Assembly (NCBI RefSeq): GCF_039541915.1
Contig: NZ_BAABHD010000005.1
Location: 186,001 to 250,000, forward strand
Source: Nibrella saemangeumensis
GTDB taxonomy: Bacteria > Bacteroidota > Bacteroidia > Cytophagales > Spirosomataceae
DNA length: 64,000 nt
Direction of reading: 5' to 3'
Shown: positions 26,663 to 34,738 of the stretch, piece after piece
Layout of the letters: each line of letters starts with the position of its first letter
How positions within the stretch are numbered: the first letter of the stretch is position 1
The notes under the pieces: model-generated
What the model was told of the DNA's origin: nothing
Databases searched by the model: none
The model's input: only the letters and a program-made list of their open reading frames with translations
Made by a program: the position numbers and the translations under genes

Positions 26663-27490
26663 TTACTTTTTGGTAAGCGCTTTCTCGAAGGTACCGTCGG
26701 CCGCGAACAGCAGCGCTACGTGCTGGTTGTCGCTGGTATGCACCAGCACGGTGAATTTGCCGTCGGTTTTGCTCTTGGCCGCCCGCCTGATCTGGCCGTT
26801 GGCATAGTTGGCGCTAATATAATCTTTGGTAGCCTGTGGCAGGTCGGCTGCGGCTACTTCGGTCCAGTCGCCCCGCTTACCGCCTTTGCCGCCACCTTTC
26901 GGGCCGCCACGCATCTCCATCACCTGTAGGAAAGCCCCGTTGGCATCGAACAGTACGCTTTTCGGAACGTTGTCCTGAACGAGCATGACTACAATGTTGC
27001 CGGCCCCATCTTTGGCCGCGCCTTTGATCTCTGCCCCGGCATGGTTCTGGCTCACGTAGGTAGTCACGGCAGCCGGCAGAGTGGCCACGTCTATTTTGGT
27101 CAACGACCCGCCTTTGTGCCCTTCACCTTTGCGCTCAAACGTCAGTTCCTGCTGGTATTCCCCGGCAGCATTAAACAACAGCGCTTTCGGTGTACCATCT
27201 ACCGTTGTAATCATCACTACCAGATTATCATTAACATCTTTACCGGCATGCTTGATTTCAGACCCGGCATAGGCATTTGCGATATGGGCCAGTGCATTGG
27301 GCGGTAGCGCCGAAATCTCCACTTTTGTCAGCTTTACCCGACCACCACCGTTCGTCAGGGTTGCAGCCAGTCGGGCAGTGCTGGCATCTACGATTGTCGA
27401 GTCCGGGTCAACAGACTGCTGACTCTGATTACATCCATACAGGCCAAATCCGGCCGCGGCCACCAGGCCAATCATGATCACTTTTTTCAT
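26663..27490 (-). CDS. Lipoprotein with three PepSY-like repeats
   Basis: This 275-residue protein starts with a lipobox (LYGC at about residue 20) and then has three tandem copies of a domain of about 70 residues. Each copy has the order LP...Y(V/I)...A...I..AAK..G...V.........LFDA.G, which fits the PepSY-like (PF11396-type) fold. Copies begin near residues 50, 128 and 209. Repeats are divergent, so the duplication is old. The function is unknown; related domains are common in Bacteroidetes periplasmic proteins. Confidence 0.75.
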   Translation of the reverse strand: MKKVIMIGLVAAAGFGLYGCNQSQQSVDPDSTIVDASTARLAATLTNGGGRVKLTKVEISALPPNALAHIANAYAGSEIKHAGKDVNDNLVVMITTVDGTPKALLFNAAGEYQQELTFERKGEGHKGGSLTKIDVATLPAAVTTYVSQNHAGAEIKGAAKDGAGNIVVMLVQDNVPKSVLFDANGAFLQVMEMRGGPKGGGKGGKRGDWTEVAAADLPQATKDYISANYANGQIRRAAKSKTDGKFTVLVHTSDNQHVALLFAADGTFEKALTKK

Positions 27491-27533
27491 GGTTTGTAAA
27501 TGGTAATTGTTTAAGGTAATGGAAGAGTAAAGG

Positions 27534-28325
27534 TTATGGCATGCGATGTCCGTTGAAACGATCAGGTGATTTGAATTGATCAGGCAGTACCACTGGTTCT
27601 GCCCGGTAGAAATCGAAGAGCCGGCTACCGATCAGCTCATGACCAACGGCATTGAGGTGGGCCGGATCATCGATGATAAAATATTCTTCCCTGGGTTGAA
27701 TCAGGGTATGGGTATCAAAAACGCTGAATCCCTGATGGGCTGCTTCCTCTATAAACAAGGTCCGCCCCCGGTTGCGAAGCCAGCGGCTTACCGGCTCCCG
27801 GTGCGGCAGCGGAGTCAGCAGCAACACCTTGTGGCGGTGGGGGCGGAGGGCCTTCAGGATAATCCGCAGATTCCGATGTACCTCGTTCAGCCGAGTCAGC
27901 GTACGAAACCCCGCCAAACTGCGTAGAAATGCTAACTTAAGGTTCGCCATCAGCCAGTTGCCCGACGGCGAACCGGCCTTGTCCAAAACCAGCGGAGCCA
28001 GATCCCGCAATGCGTCTATATCCGCTGGGACCGCAATCACGAGTTCGTTCACCGAACGTTGCTTTTTAAGAAATGTAGTGAATGGCTGGGATTGCTGAAG
28101 CTCAAAATGACCGGCCTGCAGCAAGATTACGTCGTACTGGTTCAGAGGCAGTTTAGGAAGCAGGTAGCGTACGGCCTGTAAACTGACGGGCGCGTAATAT
28201 TCTGCCTTAACGTGCTGACCGCACTGCTCCAGCCGCCGGATAAACTGGTCGACAAAGCTTTGACCGGCCGCAAGCCCGTAGCCATACGTCTGACAACTGC
28301 CAATCACCAAAAGATTTATGTTCAT
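27534..28325 (-). CDS. SGNH-like hydrolase with changed catalytic block I
   Basis: This 263-residue protein starts with VIGSCQTYGYGL, where SGNH enzymes have GDSxxxG, so the usual Ser position is Cys and the Asp is Ser. The last block, DPAHLNAVGH with Asp and His, is intact. It has no signal peptide and is probably cytoplasmic. The change suggests either a Cys nucleophile or loss of hydrolysis. It lies 43 bases upstream of the PepSY-repeat lipoprotein gene on the same strand and may share its transcript. Confidence 0.65.
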   Translation of the reverse strand: MNINLLVIGSCQTYGYGLAAGQSFVDQFIRRLEQCGQHVKAEYYAPVSLQAVRYLLPKLPLNQYDVILLQAGHFELQQSQPFTTFLKKQRSVNELVIAVPADIDALRDLAPLVLDKAGSPSGNWLMANLKLAFLRSLAGFRTLTRLNEVHRNLRIILKALRPHRHKVLLLTPLPHREPVSRWLRNRGRTLFIEEAAHQGFSVFDTHTLIQPREEYFIIDDPAHLNAVGHELIGSRLFDFYRAEPVVLPDQFKSPDRFNGHRMP

Positions 28326-28539
28326 AGGGAGCCTGTCATCTAATCCTGAAAGCGCTTTCCTCTGCTTTCAATCGCCATTACGCGGGTTACCCCGGCTGCG
28401 TTGCAAGGCATCCAAAATTTTTATAAAAAAGCACGCCAGTAAAAATGGCGTTAAAATTGAGCAACTTTTGCAACGAAAATTCGTTCGGGTGCGTACTCTG
28501 GAAGGTATACGTCTATCATCTCTTTAACTGTCAAGGCCC

Positions 28540-29151
28540 TTGTTGTTTAAGAAGCGCCCCACTTTCGTTGAGAATGACCTACTGAGTGTCATCGACGCCT
28601 GCCGCGCCAACAACGCCCTAGCGCAACGGGTGCTGTTCAGGCAGTTTTATGGGTATGCCAAAAGTATTTGTCTGCGCTATTCCTCCAGCATCGAAGAAGC
28701 GGAGGACGTGCTGAACGAAAGCTTTCTGAAGGTATTTCAGCGCCTGGATACTTACGATGCCTCATACCCGTTTAAGGCGTGGCTCCGGACCATTCTGATC
28801 AATACGGCGATCAGCTATTACCGGAAATACCATAAGCTGGAGACCGGGCCCGCACCCGATCCGGACATGGATATTGCTTTTGACGATAACGTCATAGACC
28901 GGATTGCCGCCGACGAGATTCTGGCGCTGGTTCAGGAGCTACCACCGGTCTATCGAACCGTCTTCTCCATGCACGTAGTCGACGGCTATAGCCTTCGCGA
29001 AATTGCTGAACTCCTGCAAAACAACGAAGCAACCGTACGGTCACATTTTTTACGTGCCCGACAGCGCCTGCAGCAGGCGATAAAAACCGCATACCCACAT
29101 CTTTTTCCAACCGATCCTCCGATCCCTGTTCGTTATCATGAAAACCGATAA
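28540..29151 (+). CDS. ECF-type RNA polymerase sigma factor
   Basis: This 203-residue protein has region 2 (YAKSICLRYSSSIEEAEDVLNESFLKVF) and region 4 (YRTVFSMHVVDGYSLREIAELLQNNEATVRSHFLRAR), seen in pieces, of sigma-70 ECF factors. There is no ATG; two TTG codons at 28540 and 28543 are candidate starts. It overlaps the next gene by 14 bases, so the downstream protein is very likely its membrane partner and anti-sigma factor. Confidence 0.9.
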   Translation: MLFKKRPTFVENDLLSVIDACRANNALAQRVLFRQFYGYAKSICLRYSSSIEEAEDVLNESFLKVFQRLDTYDASYPFKAWLRTILINTAISYYRKYHKLETGPAPDPDMDIAFDDNVIDRIAADEILALVQELPPVYRTVFSMHVVDGYSLREIAELLQNNEATVRSHFLRARQRLQQAIKTAYPHLFPTDPPIPVRYHENR

Positions 29152-30727
29152 GTTTGACGATTCTATCCGCCGAAAGCTCGAAAGCATGGATCCTGCTTTT
29201 CGGGAGAAAGACTGGGACCAGATGCAGGCTTATATGCATCAGCATGCGCCTGCATCGGCCCTGCCGGGTGCAGCCCGCTGGCTGATACCCAGCGCAGCCG
29301 CTGCGGCTATCGTTGCCCTGCTGGTAACAACCATCTGGCAGTACCGCACCAACCAGGAACTCCGTCAGTCGGTCGGCTCCCTGAATAAATCCCTGACGGA
29401 AATGCAGGAGCTGCACGCCGGCCTGCAAAACCGGGTCGATACGGTATATATTACGAAATACGTAACGGCACCGGTCACAGAGCGTGTACCGGAGGGTTAT
29501 GCAACCACCCGCCGATCGAGCAGCCGAGATCTGATTGCCCAGTCCGGTGGTCAGGGCATCAACATGGAGCAGATTAAGGATGATGGTATTGGCAGAAATA
29601 CCCTGCCGGCAACCCCGCGACAGAACCACCAGACTCCCGAGACCGATATAGCCCAAACGAAATCAAACGTTACGCCAACTCTTCCGGCTAATTCCGATCC
29701 GAATGCACCGGATAATATGGAGCAGACTACACCCAGTACCGGTGTCGAGCCGACTGGTGCCACCGGTACTGGAGCAGGCCGACCAAAAGAGATTTCTGAT
29801 CGCTCCGACCGGTATAGCCGTACAGATAGCCGGTCAACTACCCGGAACCGCGGTTCAGTCGGGAACGACCGCAACGACCAGGTCAGCGGACAGCCCTCCT
29901 CTGGCCGGCAGTTACCGACTACCGACCATTCGGCGACAGGTAATGCATCCCAGCCTTCAGGCGGCTCAGAGCGGCTAGCCGAATTTACCTGGTTGAACGT
30001 AGAGCCACTTAACAACCGGGGTATTTGGGTCGACTCGGCTTATTACCGGGAGCGGCTGGACCGCCGGTCGCGCCGGATTCGGAGTCTTCTACCCATTCCG
30101 CAGTATACACAGGCGGAGGCCATGGCAGCGGAGCCAAACTCAGCGATTAAACTTCGAATAGGTGGCAGCACCGAACTCGGCACCGGACAATGGAGTGGCG
30201 GTTTGTACAGTGAGGTCCTGTTCGGAAAGCACGTGACGCTGGGCATCGGTCTCAACCGGCTGAGTGTTGAGGGAGGTAAGTTTCTCACCGATATCCAGTT
30301 TAACAGGGATAAGAAGCGGGACTTCCGGCGGGATTACGCCAACGGTATTGACCCGCGTCACGAGATCCTGAACATCAACCAGCACAGCACCACCTGGCAG
30401 GTGCCGGTTAGCCTCGGCTACCGCATTCCGCTGATTGACAACATCGCCATTACGCCCTCGGCAGGTATGAACTTCAGCCTGAACGCCAAGGAAGTGATTG
30501 CCTTTACCTACCGTCGCGCACCGGGCGATTTTAACGAGACGCAACTGCACGCCAACCGACCGGCCCAATGGTTCAATAGCTGGACCATTGGCTTTGCCGC
30601 CGAAAAGCAGTGGAAGAACCTGGTGTTCCAGGCCAGCCCATACTACAGTAAACCGTTTACCACAACGCCGTTCGGCCTGACCAGCTCAGCGACCGGTCTG
30701 CGGGTGCGGATACTGTATCAGTTCTAA
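29138..30727 (+). CDS. Probable envelope-spanning anti-sigma protein with barrel-like end
   Basis: This 529-residue protein has an N-terminal cytoplasmic segment of about 48 residues, one membrane helix (about 49-67), a short coiled coil (about 70-95), a long polar linker rich in Thr, Ser, Gly, Asn and Arg (about 105-300), and a C-terminal beta-strand-rich domain (about 325-529) that resembles Bacteroidetes outer-membrane barrels and ends in LYQF, an aromatic C-terminus like a barrel-assembly signal. It overlaps the sigma factor by 14 bases. I recognise no family for the full protein. The arrangement suggests an inner-membrane anti-sigma protein whose far end reaches the outer membrane (inference). 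Confidence 0.7.
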   Translation: MKTDKFDDSIRRKLESMDPAFREKDWDQMQAYMHQHAPASALPGAARWLIPSAAAAAIVALLVTTIWQYRTNQELRQSVGSLNKSLTEMQELHAGLQNRVDTVYITKYVTAPVTERVPEGYATTRRSSSRDLIAQSGGQGINMEQIKDDGIGRNTLPATPRQNHQTPETDIAQTKSNVTPTLPANSDPNAPDNMEQTTPSTGVEPTGATGTGAGRPKEISDRSDRYSRTDSRSTTRNRGSVGNDRNDQVSGQPSSGRQLPTTDHSATGNASQPSGGSERLAEFTWLNVEPLNNRGIWVDSAYYRERLDRRSRRIRSLLPIPQYTQAEAMAAEPNSAIKLRIGGSTELGTGQWSGGLYSEVLFGKHVTLGIGLNRLSVEGGKFLTDIQFNRDKKRDFRRDYANGIDPRHEILNINQHSTTWQVPVSLGYRIPLIDNIAITPSAGMNFSLNAKEVIAFTYRRAPGDFNETQLHANRPAQWFNSWTIGFAAEKQWKNLVFQASPYYSKPFTTTPFGLTSSATGLRVRILYQF

Positions 30728-30743
30728 GTCAATTGGTATACAG

Positions 30744-30788
30744 CGACTCCGGAAAACGGCTGATGCGTTTCCGGAGTCGTTTGTTTTT
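30744..30788 (+). terminator. Terminator after the sigma/anti-sigma genes
   Basis: A 12-base stem (30744-30755 with 30768-30779) is followed by a T-rich run. It closes the two-gene operon. Confidence 0.88.
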
Positions 30789-30876
30789 GAGCAGTTTGGC
30801 ACGAAAACACCGGCGTTTCGGTTTTTCTGGTTAAATTCATAGCCCCAATCTAACCGATCTGTTCGTCAACGATTCA

Positions 30877-33333
30877 ATGAAGCCATCTTTCTTCGTGCTG
30901 TGCAGCCTGCTGACATTGCCGGCCTGGGCGCAACCCAACCCCACTGCTCCACAGCCGACCACCGCCCGACCCACCCTGACGGTCGAAAAAATCATGCAGG
31001 ATCCCAAAAGCTGGATCGGCACCGCGCCCAGCAATCCCTTCTGGTCGGAAGACGCCAAAACCATCTATTTTAGCTGGAATCCCGCAAAGGCTAAAAGCGA
31101 TTCTCTATACAAAATCTCGCTGACCGCCGACCGTACGCCGGCTAAAGTTCAGCGACCGGAGCGCATAGCCTTACCTCCGGCCAGCGCCGGTACCTACAAC
31201 CGGGCCAAAACGCAGCGGTTATACGAAAAACAGGGTGATCTGTTCTGGCTGGATACCCGCACGGGCAAGGTCCGCCAGTTGACCAACACCGTAGACCGCG
31301 AGAGCAACCCAACGTTCAGCGGAGACGAACAGAGTATTGTTTTTGTCCGCTCCAGCAATGTCTACCGGATGAACCTGATGTCTGGCGAGATAGCTCAGAT
31401 CACGAACTTCGACGCGGGCAGCAAGAAACCGGACGCCAAACCCAGCGAGCAGGAAACCTGGCTCAAGCGCGACCAGCTCTCGCTGTTTGAGGTGCTGAAA
31501 GAACGGAAAGAAAAGAAAGACGAAGGCGACAAAATTACCAAAGCTGAAAAGCCGCAGCAGCCCAAGCCGCTCTATACCGACGGCCGTACCGTTACCAGCC
31601 AGACGCTAAGCCCCGACGGCAAGTTTGTTACCTTTAACTTGGTTAAAACGGCTAAAGACGCCAAGACCGCTATTGTACCAAGTTACGTAACCGAGACAGG
31701 GTTTACCGAAGACCTGCAGGCCCGTACCAAAGTAGGTGCGCCAGCCTCGTCGTACGAGTTCTTTGTGTACGATGTCGCAAAGGATACCGCCATTGCCGTC
31801 AGTACCAAAGACATTCCGGGCATCAAAGACCTGCCCGATTACCTGAAAACATCAAAAGGGCTGGTGGCCAGTACAGACCTCAAACCCGGACCGGCCGATA
31901 CCACCAAACCAGCCAGCCTGATTACTAAACCCGCCGACCGGAAGGTGATTATAGTGGGACCTAACTGGTCAGAAGATGGCCGCTATGGTGTGTTGGTGGT
32001 CAGGTCGGTCGACAACAAAGACCGCTGGCTGATGCTGCTCGACCCGGCCACACGCAAACTCAAACTCCTCGACCGTCAGCGCGACGAAGCCTGGGTAGGC
32101 GGCCCCGGTGTCTCCTGGTATTCGGCGCTGGGTACCCTCGGCTGGGTCGATAACCAGACGCTGTATTACCAATCCGAAGCCGACGGGTACGCCCACGTAT
32201 ACACGGTGAACGTGGCGACCGGCGAGAAGAAGCAGTTGACCAAGGGCAAGTTTGAGGTGCAGCAGGCGCAGTTGTCGAAAGATAAAAAGTACTTCTTCCT
32301 AACCACCAACGAAGTGCATCCCGGCGAGCAGCACTTTTACCGCATGGCGGTCACCGGTGGGGAGCGGGTTAAACTCACGACGATGACCGGTGCCAATGAC
32401 GTATCCCTCTCGCCCGACGAAACGAAGCTGCTTATCCGGCATTCGTACAGCAACCAGCCGTGGGAACTGTACTATGCCGAGCTGAAAACAGATAAGAAAG
32501 GCAACATACAGCCTACCCAGCCGGTCAAACTGACCAGTTCACTGACCAACGAATTCAACGCTTACCCCTGGCGTGAGCCGGCCGTGGTGACGATTAAAGC
32601 CCGCGACGGAGTCGATGTGTACGGCCGGCTGTATAAACCGGCCAATCCCAACGGTAAGGCGGTTGTCTTTGTCCACGGGGCCGGCTATCTGCAAAATGCC
32701 CATAAATGGTGGAGCCAGTACTTCCGCGAGTACATGTTCCATAACCTGCTCGCCGACAAAGGTTACACGGTGCTGGACATCGACTACCGGGCGAGTGCCG
32801 GCTATGGCCGCGACTGGCGGACGGGTATATACCGGCACATGGGCGGCAAAGACCTCACCGACCATGTAGATGCCGCCCAGTGGCTGGTGCAGAACCACGG
32901 CATTGATGCCAAACGCATCGGTATCTACGGCGGTTCTTACGGTGGTTTCATTACGCTGATGGCGATGTTTACTCAACCGGGAGTGTTTGCCGCCGGTGCT
33001 GCCTTGCGTCCGGTAACAGATTGGGCTGCGTATAACCACCCGTACACCTCCGCCATTCTAAACGAACCACAAGCAGATTCACTGGCGTACCGGCGCAGTT
33101 CACCCATCTACTTCGCCGATGGACTGAAAGGTCACCTGCTCATTTGCCACGGCATGGTGGATGTGAATGTCCACTACCAGGATGTGGTCCGGCTGGCGCA
33201 ACGGCTGATCGAGCTGAAAAAGGATAACTGGGAACTGGCGGCCTATCCCGTAGAAGACCACGGCTTTGTGGAACCAACAAGCTGGACGGATGAATACAAA
33301 CGCATTCTGAAGCTATTCGAAGAACGATTGTAA
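30877..33333 (+). CDS. S9 family prolyl-oligopeptidase-type serine peptidase
   Basis: This 818-residue secreted peptidase has a signal peptide (to about residue 19), a beta-propeller region (about 40-570) and an alpha/beta hydrolase domain. The catalytic serine is S687 in YGGSYGGF, with Asp in HGMVDVNVHYQD and His in VEDHGFVEP. It probably cleaves peptides in the periplasm (dipeptidyl-peptidase IV or acylaminoacyl type). A charged Lys/Glu-rich insert near residues 205-240 lies within the propeller. Confidence 0.92.
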   Translation: MKPSFFVLCSLLTLPAWAQPNPTAPQPTTARPTLTVEKIMQDPKSWIGTAPSNPFWSEDAKTIYFSWNPAKAKSDSLYKISLTADRTPAKVQRPERIALPPASAGTYNRAKTQRLYEKQGDLFWLDTRTGKVRQLTNTVDRESNPTFSGDEQSIVFVRSSNVYRMNLMSGEIAQITNFDAGSKKPDAKPSEQETWLKRDQLSLFEVLKERKEKKDEGDKITKAEKPQQPKPLYTDGRTVTSQTLSPDGKFVTFNLVKTAKDAKTAIVPSYVTETGFTEDLQARTKVGAPASSYEFFVYDVAKDTAIAVSTKDIPGIKDLPDYLKTSKGLVASTDLKPGPADTTKPASLITKPADRKVIIVGPNWSEDGRYGVLVVRSVDNKDRWLMLLDPATRKLKLLDRQRDEAWVGGPGVSWYSALGTLGWVDNQTLYYQSEADGYAHVYTVNVATGEKKQLTKGKFEVQQAQLSKDKKYFFLTTNEVHPGEQHFYRMAVTGGERVKLTTMTGANDVSLSPDETKLLIRHSYSNQPWELYYAELKTDKKGNIQPTQPVKLTSSLTNEFNAYPWREPAVVTIKARDGVDVYGRLYKPANPNGKAVVFVHGAGYLQNAHKWWSQYFREYMFHNLLADKGYTVLDIDYRASAGYGRDWRTGIYRHMGGKDLTDHVDAAQWLVQNHGIDAKRIGIYGGSYGGFITLMAMFTQPGVFAAGAALRPVTDWAAYNHPYTSAILNEPQADSLAYRRSSPIYFADGLKGHLLICHGMVDVNVHYQDVVRLAQRLIELKKDNWELAAYPVEDHGFVEPTSWTDEYKRILKLFEERL

Positions 33334-33337
33334 GCAG

Positions 33338-33366
33338 AACGGGTCCCGCGGAGCCCGTTTGTTTTT
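33338..33366 (+). terminator. Weak terminator after the S9 peptidase
   Basis: A 6-base stem (33338-33343 with 33354-33359) is followed by a T-rich run, just after the peptidase stop. Confidence 0.6.
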
Positions 33367-33430
33367 CAAACAAATTGCCGAAAAACGAGTTATAGAAGCT
33401 AAAAAAGCAACGTTATTAACTCAAACGGTT

Positions 33431-33619
33431 ATGAGAAATTTACTGGTGCTGGCGTCGGCCATGGTCATTGCCTGGGTGTACGGCACAGCGGAAGAACACG
33501 AAGCATACAAAGATGATTTCGCGAAACCAAAGCGGAAATCAGGCAAAGCTGGTAAGGCCGGCCGGAAGTCGAAGAACACAGTCGAAGACTGGGAACCGGA
33601 ACTGCAAAATAGTTTGTAA
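33431..33619 (+). CDS. Small basic protein with N-terminal hydrophobic segment
   Basis: The predicted 62-residue protein has a short hydrophobic N-terminus (MRNLLVLASAMVIAWVYG) that could be a signal or anchor, and a Lys/Gly-rich middle with KRKSGKAGKAGRKSK. A longer frame from 33359 would begin inside the preceding terminator. A good terminator follows at 33648-33682, which supports transcription. The function is unknown. Confidence 0.55.
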   Translation: MRNLLVLASAMVIAWVYGTAEEHEAYKDDFAKPKRKSGKAGKAGRKSKNTVEDWEPELQNSL

Positions 33620-33647
33620 TTAGTACGCTTTATCCAACTGATACACG

Positions 33648-33682
33648 CGATACCACCTGACAACCGGGTGGTATCGTTTTTT
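33648..33682 (+). terminator. Terminator after the small basic protein gene
   Basis: A 10-base stem (33648-33657 with 33667-33676) is followed by six T. Confidence 0.88.
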
Positions 33683-33890
33683 ATAGACCAACATCTTTCG
33701 GGTTAACACCGGTGTCCCGCGCCGAGGCCCGGAAGATGGCCAGCACCTCCTGGTAACTAAACAGCCGGCCCGCAATGTAATCCTGCTCCTCCGGGTCGGC
33801 AAAAGCCTGCTTCTCCTCCAAATCGCGGATATTGGCGTGTACGGTAATCAATAAATACATCCTGAAAAAACTCCGTAAACTGCGCTGCAT
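33681..33890 (-). CDS. Small conserved-looking protein, start uncertain
   Basis: The second half (NIRDLEEKQAFADPEEQDYIAGRLF in pieces, then SYQEVLAIFRASARDTGVNPKDVGL) has balanced acidic/basic composition and looks like a real soluble protein. Starts at 33890 or 33860 are possible. Another frame from 33975 reads a plausible N-terminus (FPHGVRLLAGMNAAQFTEFFQDVFIDY) over the same bases before breaking down, so the gene may be frameshifted or the first part may be noise. No family recognised. Confidence 0.45.
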   Translation of the reverse strand: MQRSLRSFFRMYLLITVHANIRDLEEKQAFADPEEQDYIAGRLFSYQEVLAIFRASARDTGVNPKDVGL

Positions 33891-34071
33891 TCATACCGGC
33901 AAGTAAACGAACTCCGTGCGGAAAAAGCAACGGTGCGGAGCCGATTTGCGTTACTGGCTGACCACCCGTTTTCATTAGGAATCGGTTATCCGCGTCTTTT
34001 TCTGTAAATTGCGTATCGGGATTTCCCCTATATACGTTGCTACTGTAGTGAACTTGTACTTATTTTGAGCC

Positions 34072-34320
34072 ATGGCCAAGAAGATTTCTGTACTCTTATT
34101 CGGCATTACCCGCGACATTGTGGGCCAGGATTCGGTGACGTGTCCTTTACCGCAGGGTAGCCGCGTGGGCGATTTGCTGGATACGCTAAAGCAGCAGTAC
34201 CCCCGCCTGGGCGACATTCGCTCCCTGCTGGTAGCCGTCAACAGCGAATATGCCGAGGCTGATACTGTATTGAGTTCTAAAGACGAAGTAGCGCTGATCC
34301 CACCCGTCAGCGGAGGCTAA
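34072..34320 (+). CDS. moaD: Molybdopterin synthase sulfur carrier subunit
   Basis: This 82-residue ubiquitin-like protein ends in the diagnostic Gly-Gly (PPVSGG), the site that is adenylated and thiocarboxylated. It donates sulfur to make molybdopterin from cyclic pyranopterin. moaE follows after 7 bases. Confidence 0.93.
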   Translation: MAKKISVLLFGITRDIVGQDSVTCPLPQGSRVGDLLDTLKQQYPRLGDIRSLLVAVNSEYAEADTVLSSKDEVALIPPVSGG

Positions 34321-34327
34321 TCCGACT

Positions 34328-34738
34328 ATGATTGCTATCACAACCGACCCCATCGACTATAGCTCAGCGTACCGGTATCTGCAGACCGATGAAGCCGGAG
34401 CCATTGATTTTTTCTTCGGCATTGTCCGCAATAAGACCAGCGAACTGGCCGTCGACCGGCTGGAGTACGAAGCCTACGACCGTATGGCGATCAAAGAAAT
34501 GCAGAAAATTGCCGATGAAGCCTGCCAGCGCTGGAATGTCCTCAATTACGTTATCATCCACCGCAAAGGCACCCTGCTCATCGGCGAAATTGCCGTACTC
34601 ATCGGCGTAGCCACTCCCCACCGCGCCGATGCCTTCGACGCCTGCCGGTATATCATCGACACCATCAAGCAAACTGTGCCCATCTGGAAAAAAGAAGTCT
34701 TTGAAAACGGCGAGGTCTGGGTCAATGCTCATCCTTGA
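34328..34738 (+). CDS. moaE: Molybdopterin synthase catalytic subunit
   Basis: This 136-residue protein carries the MoaE features: GAIDFFFGIVRN, VDRLEYEAYD, the HRKGTLLIGE loop and the catalytic region VPIWKKEVFENGEVW. With MoaD it forms molybdopterin synthase. Its 3' end overlaps the convergent apnL-like gene by 17 bases. Other moa genes are not in the window. Confidence 0.95.
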   Translation: MIAITTDPIDYSSAYRYLQTDEAGAIDFFFGIVRNKTSELAVDRLEYEAYDRMAIKEMQKIADEACQRWNVLNYVIIHRKGTLLIGEIAVLIGVATPHRADAFDACRYIIDTIKQTVPIWKKEVFENGEVWVNAHP

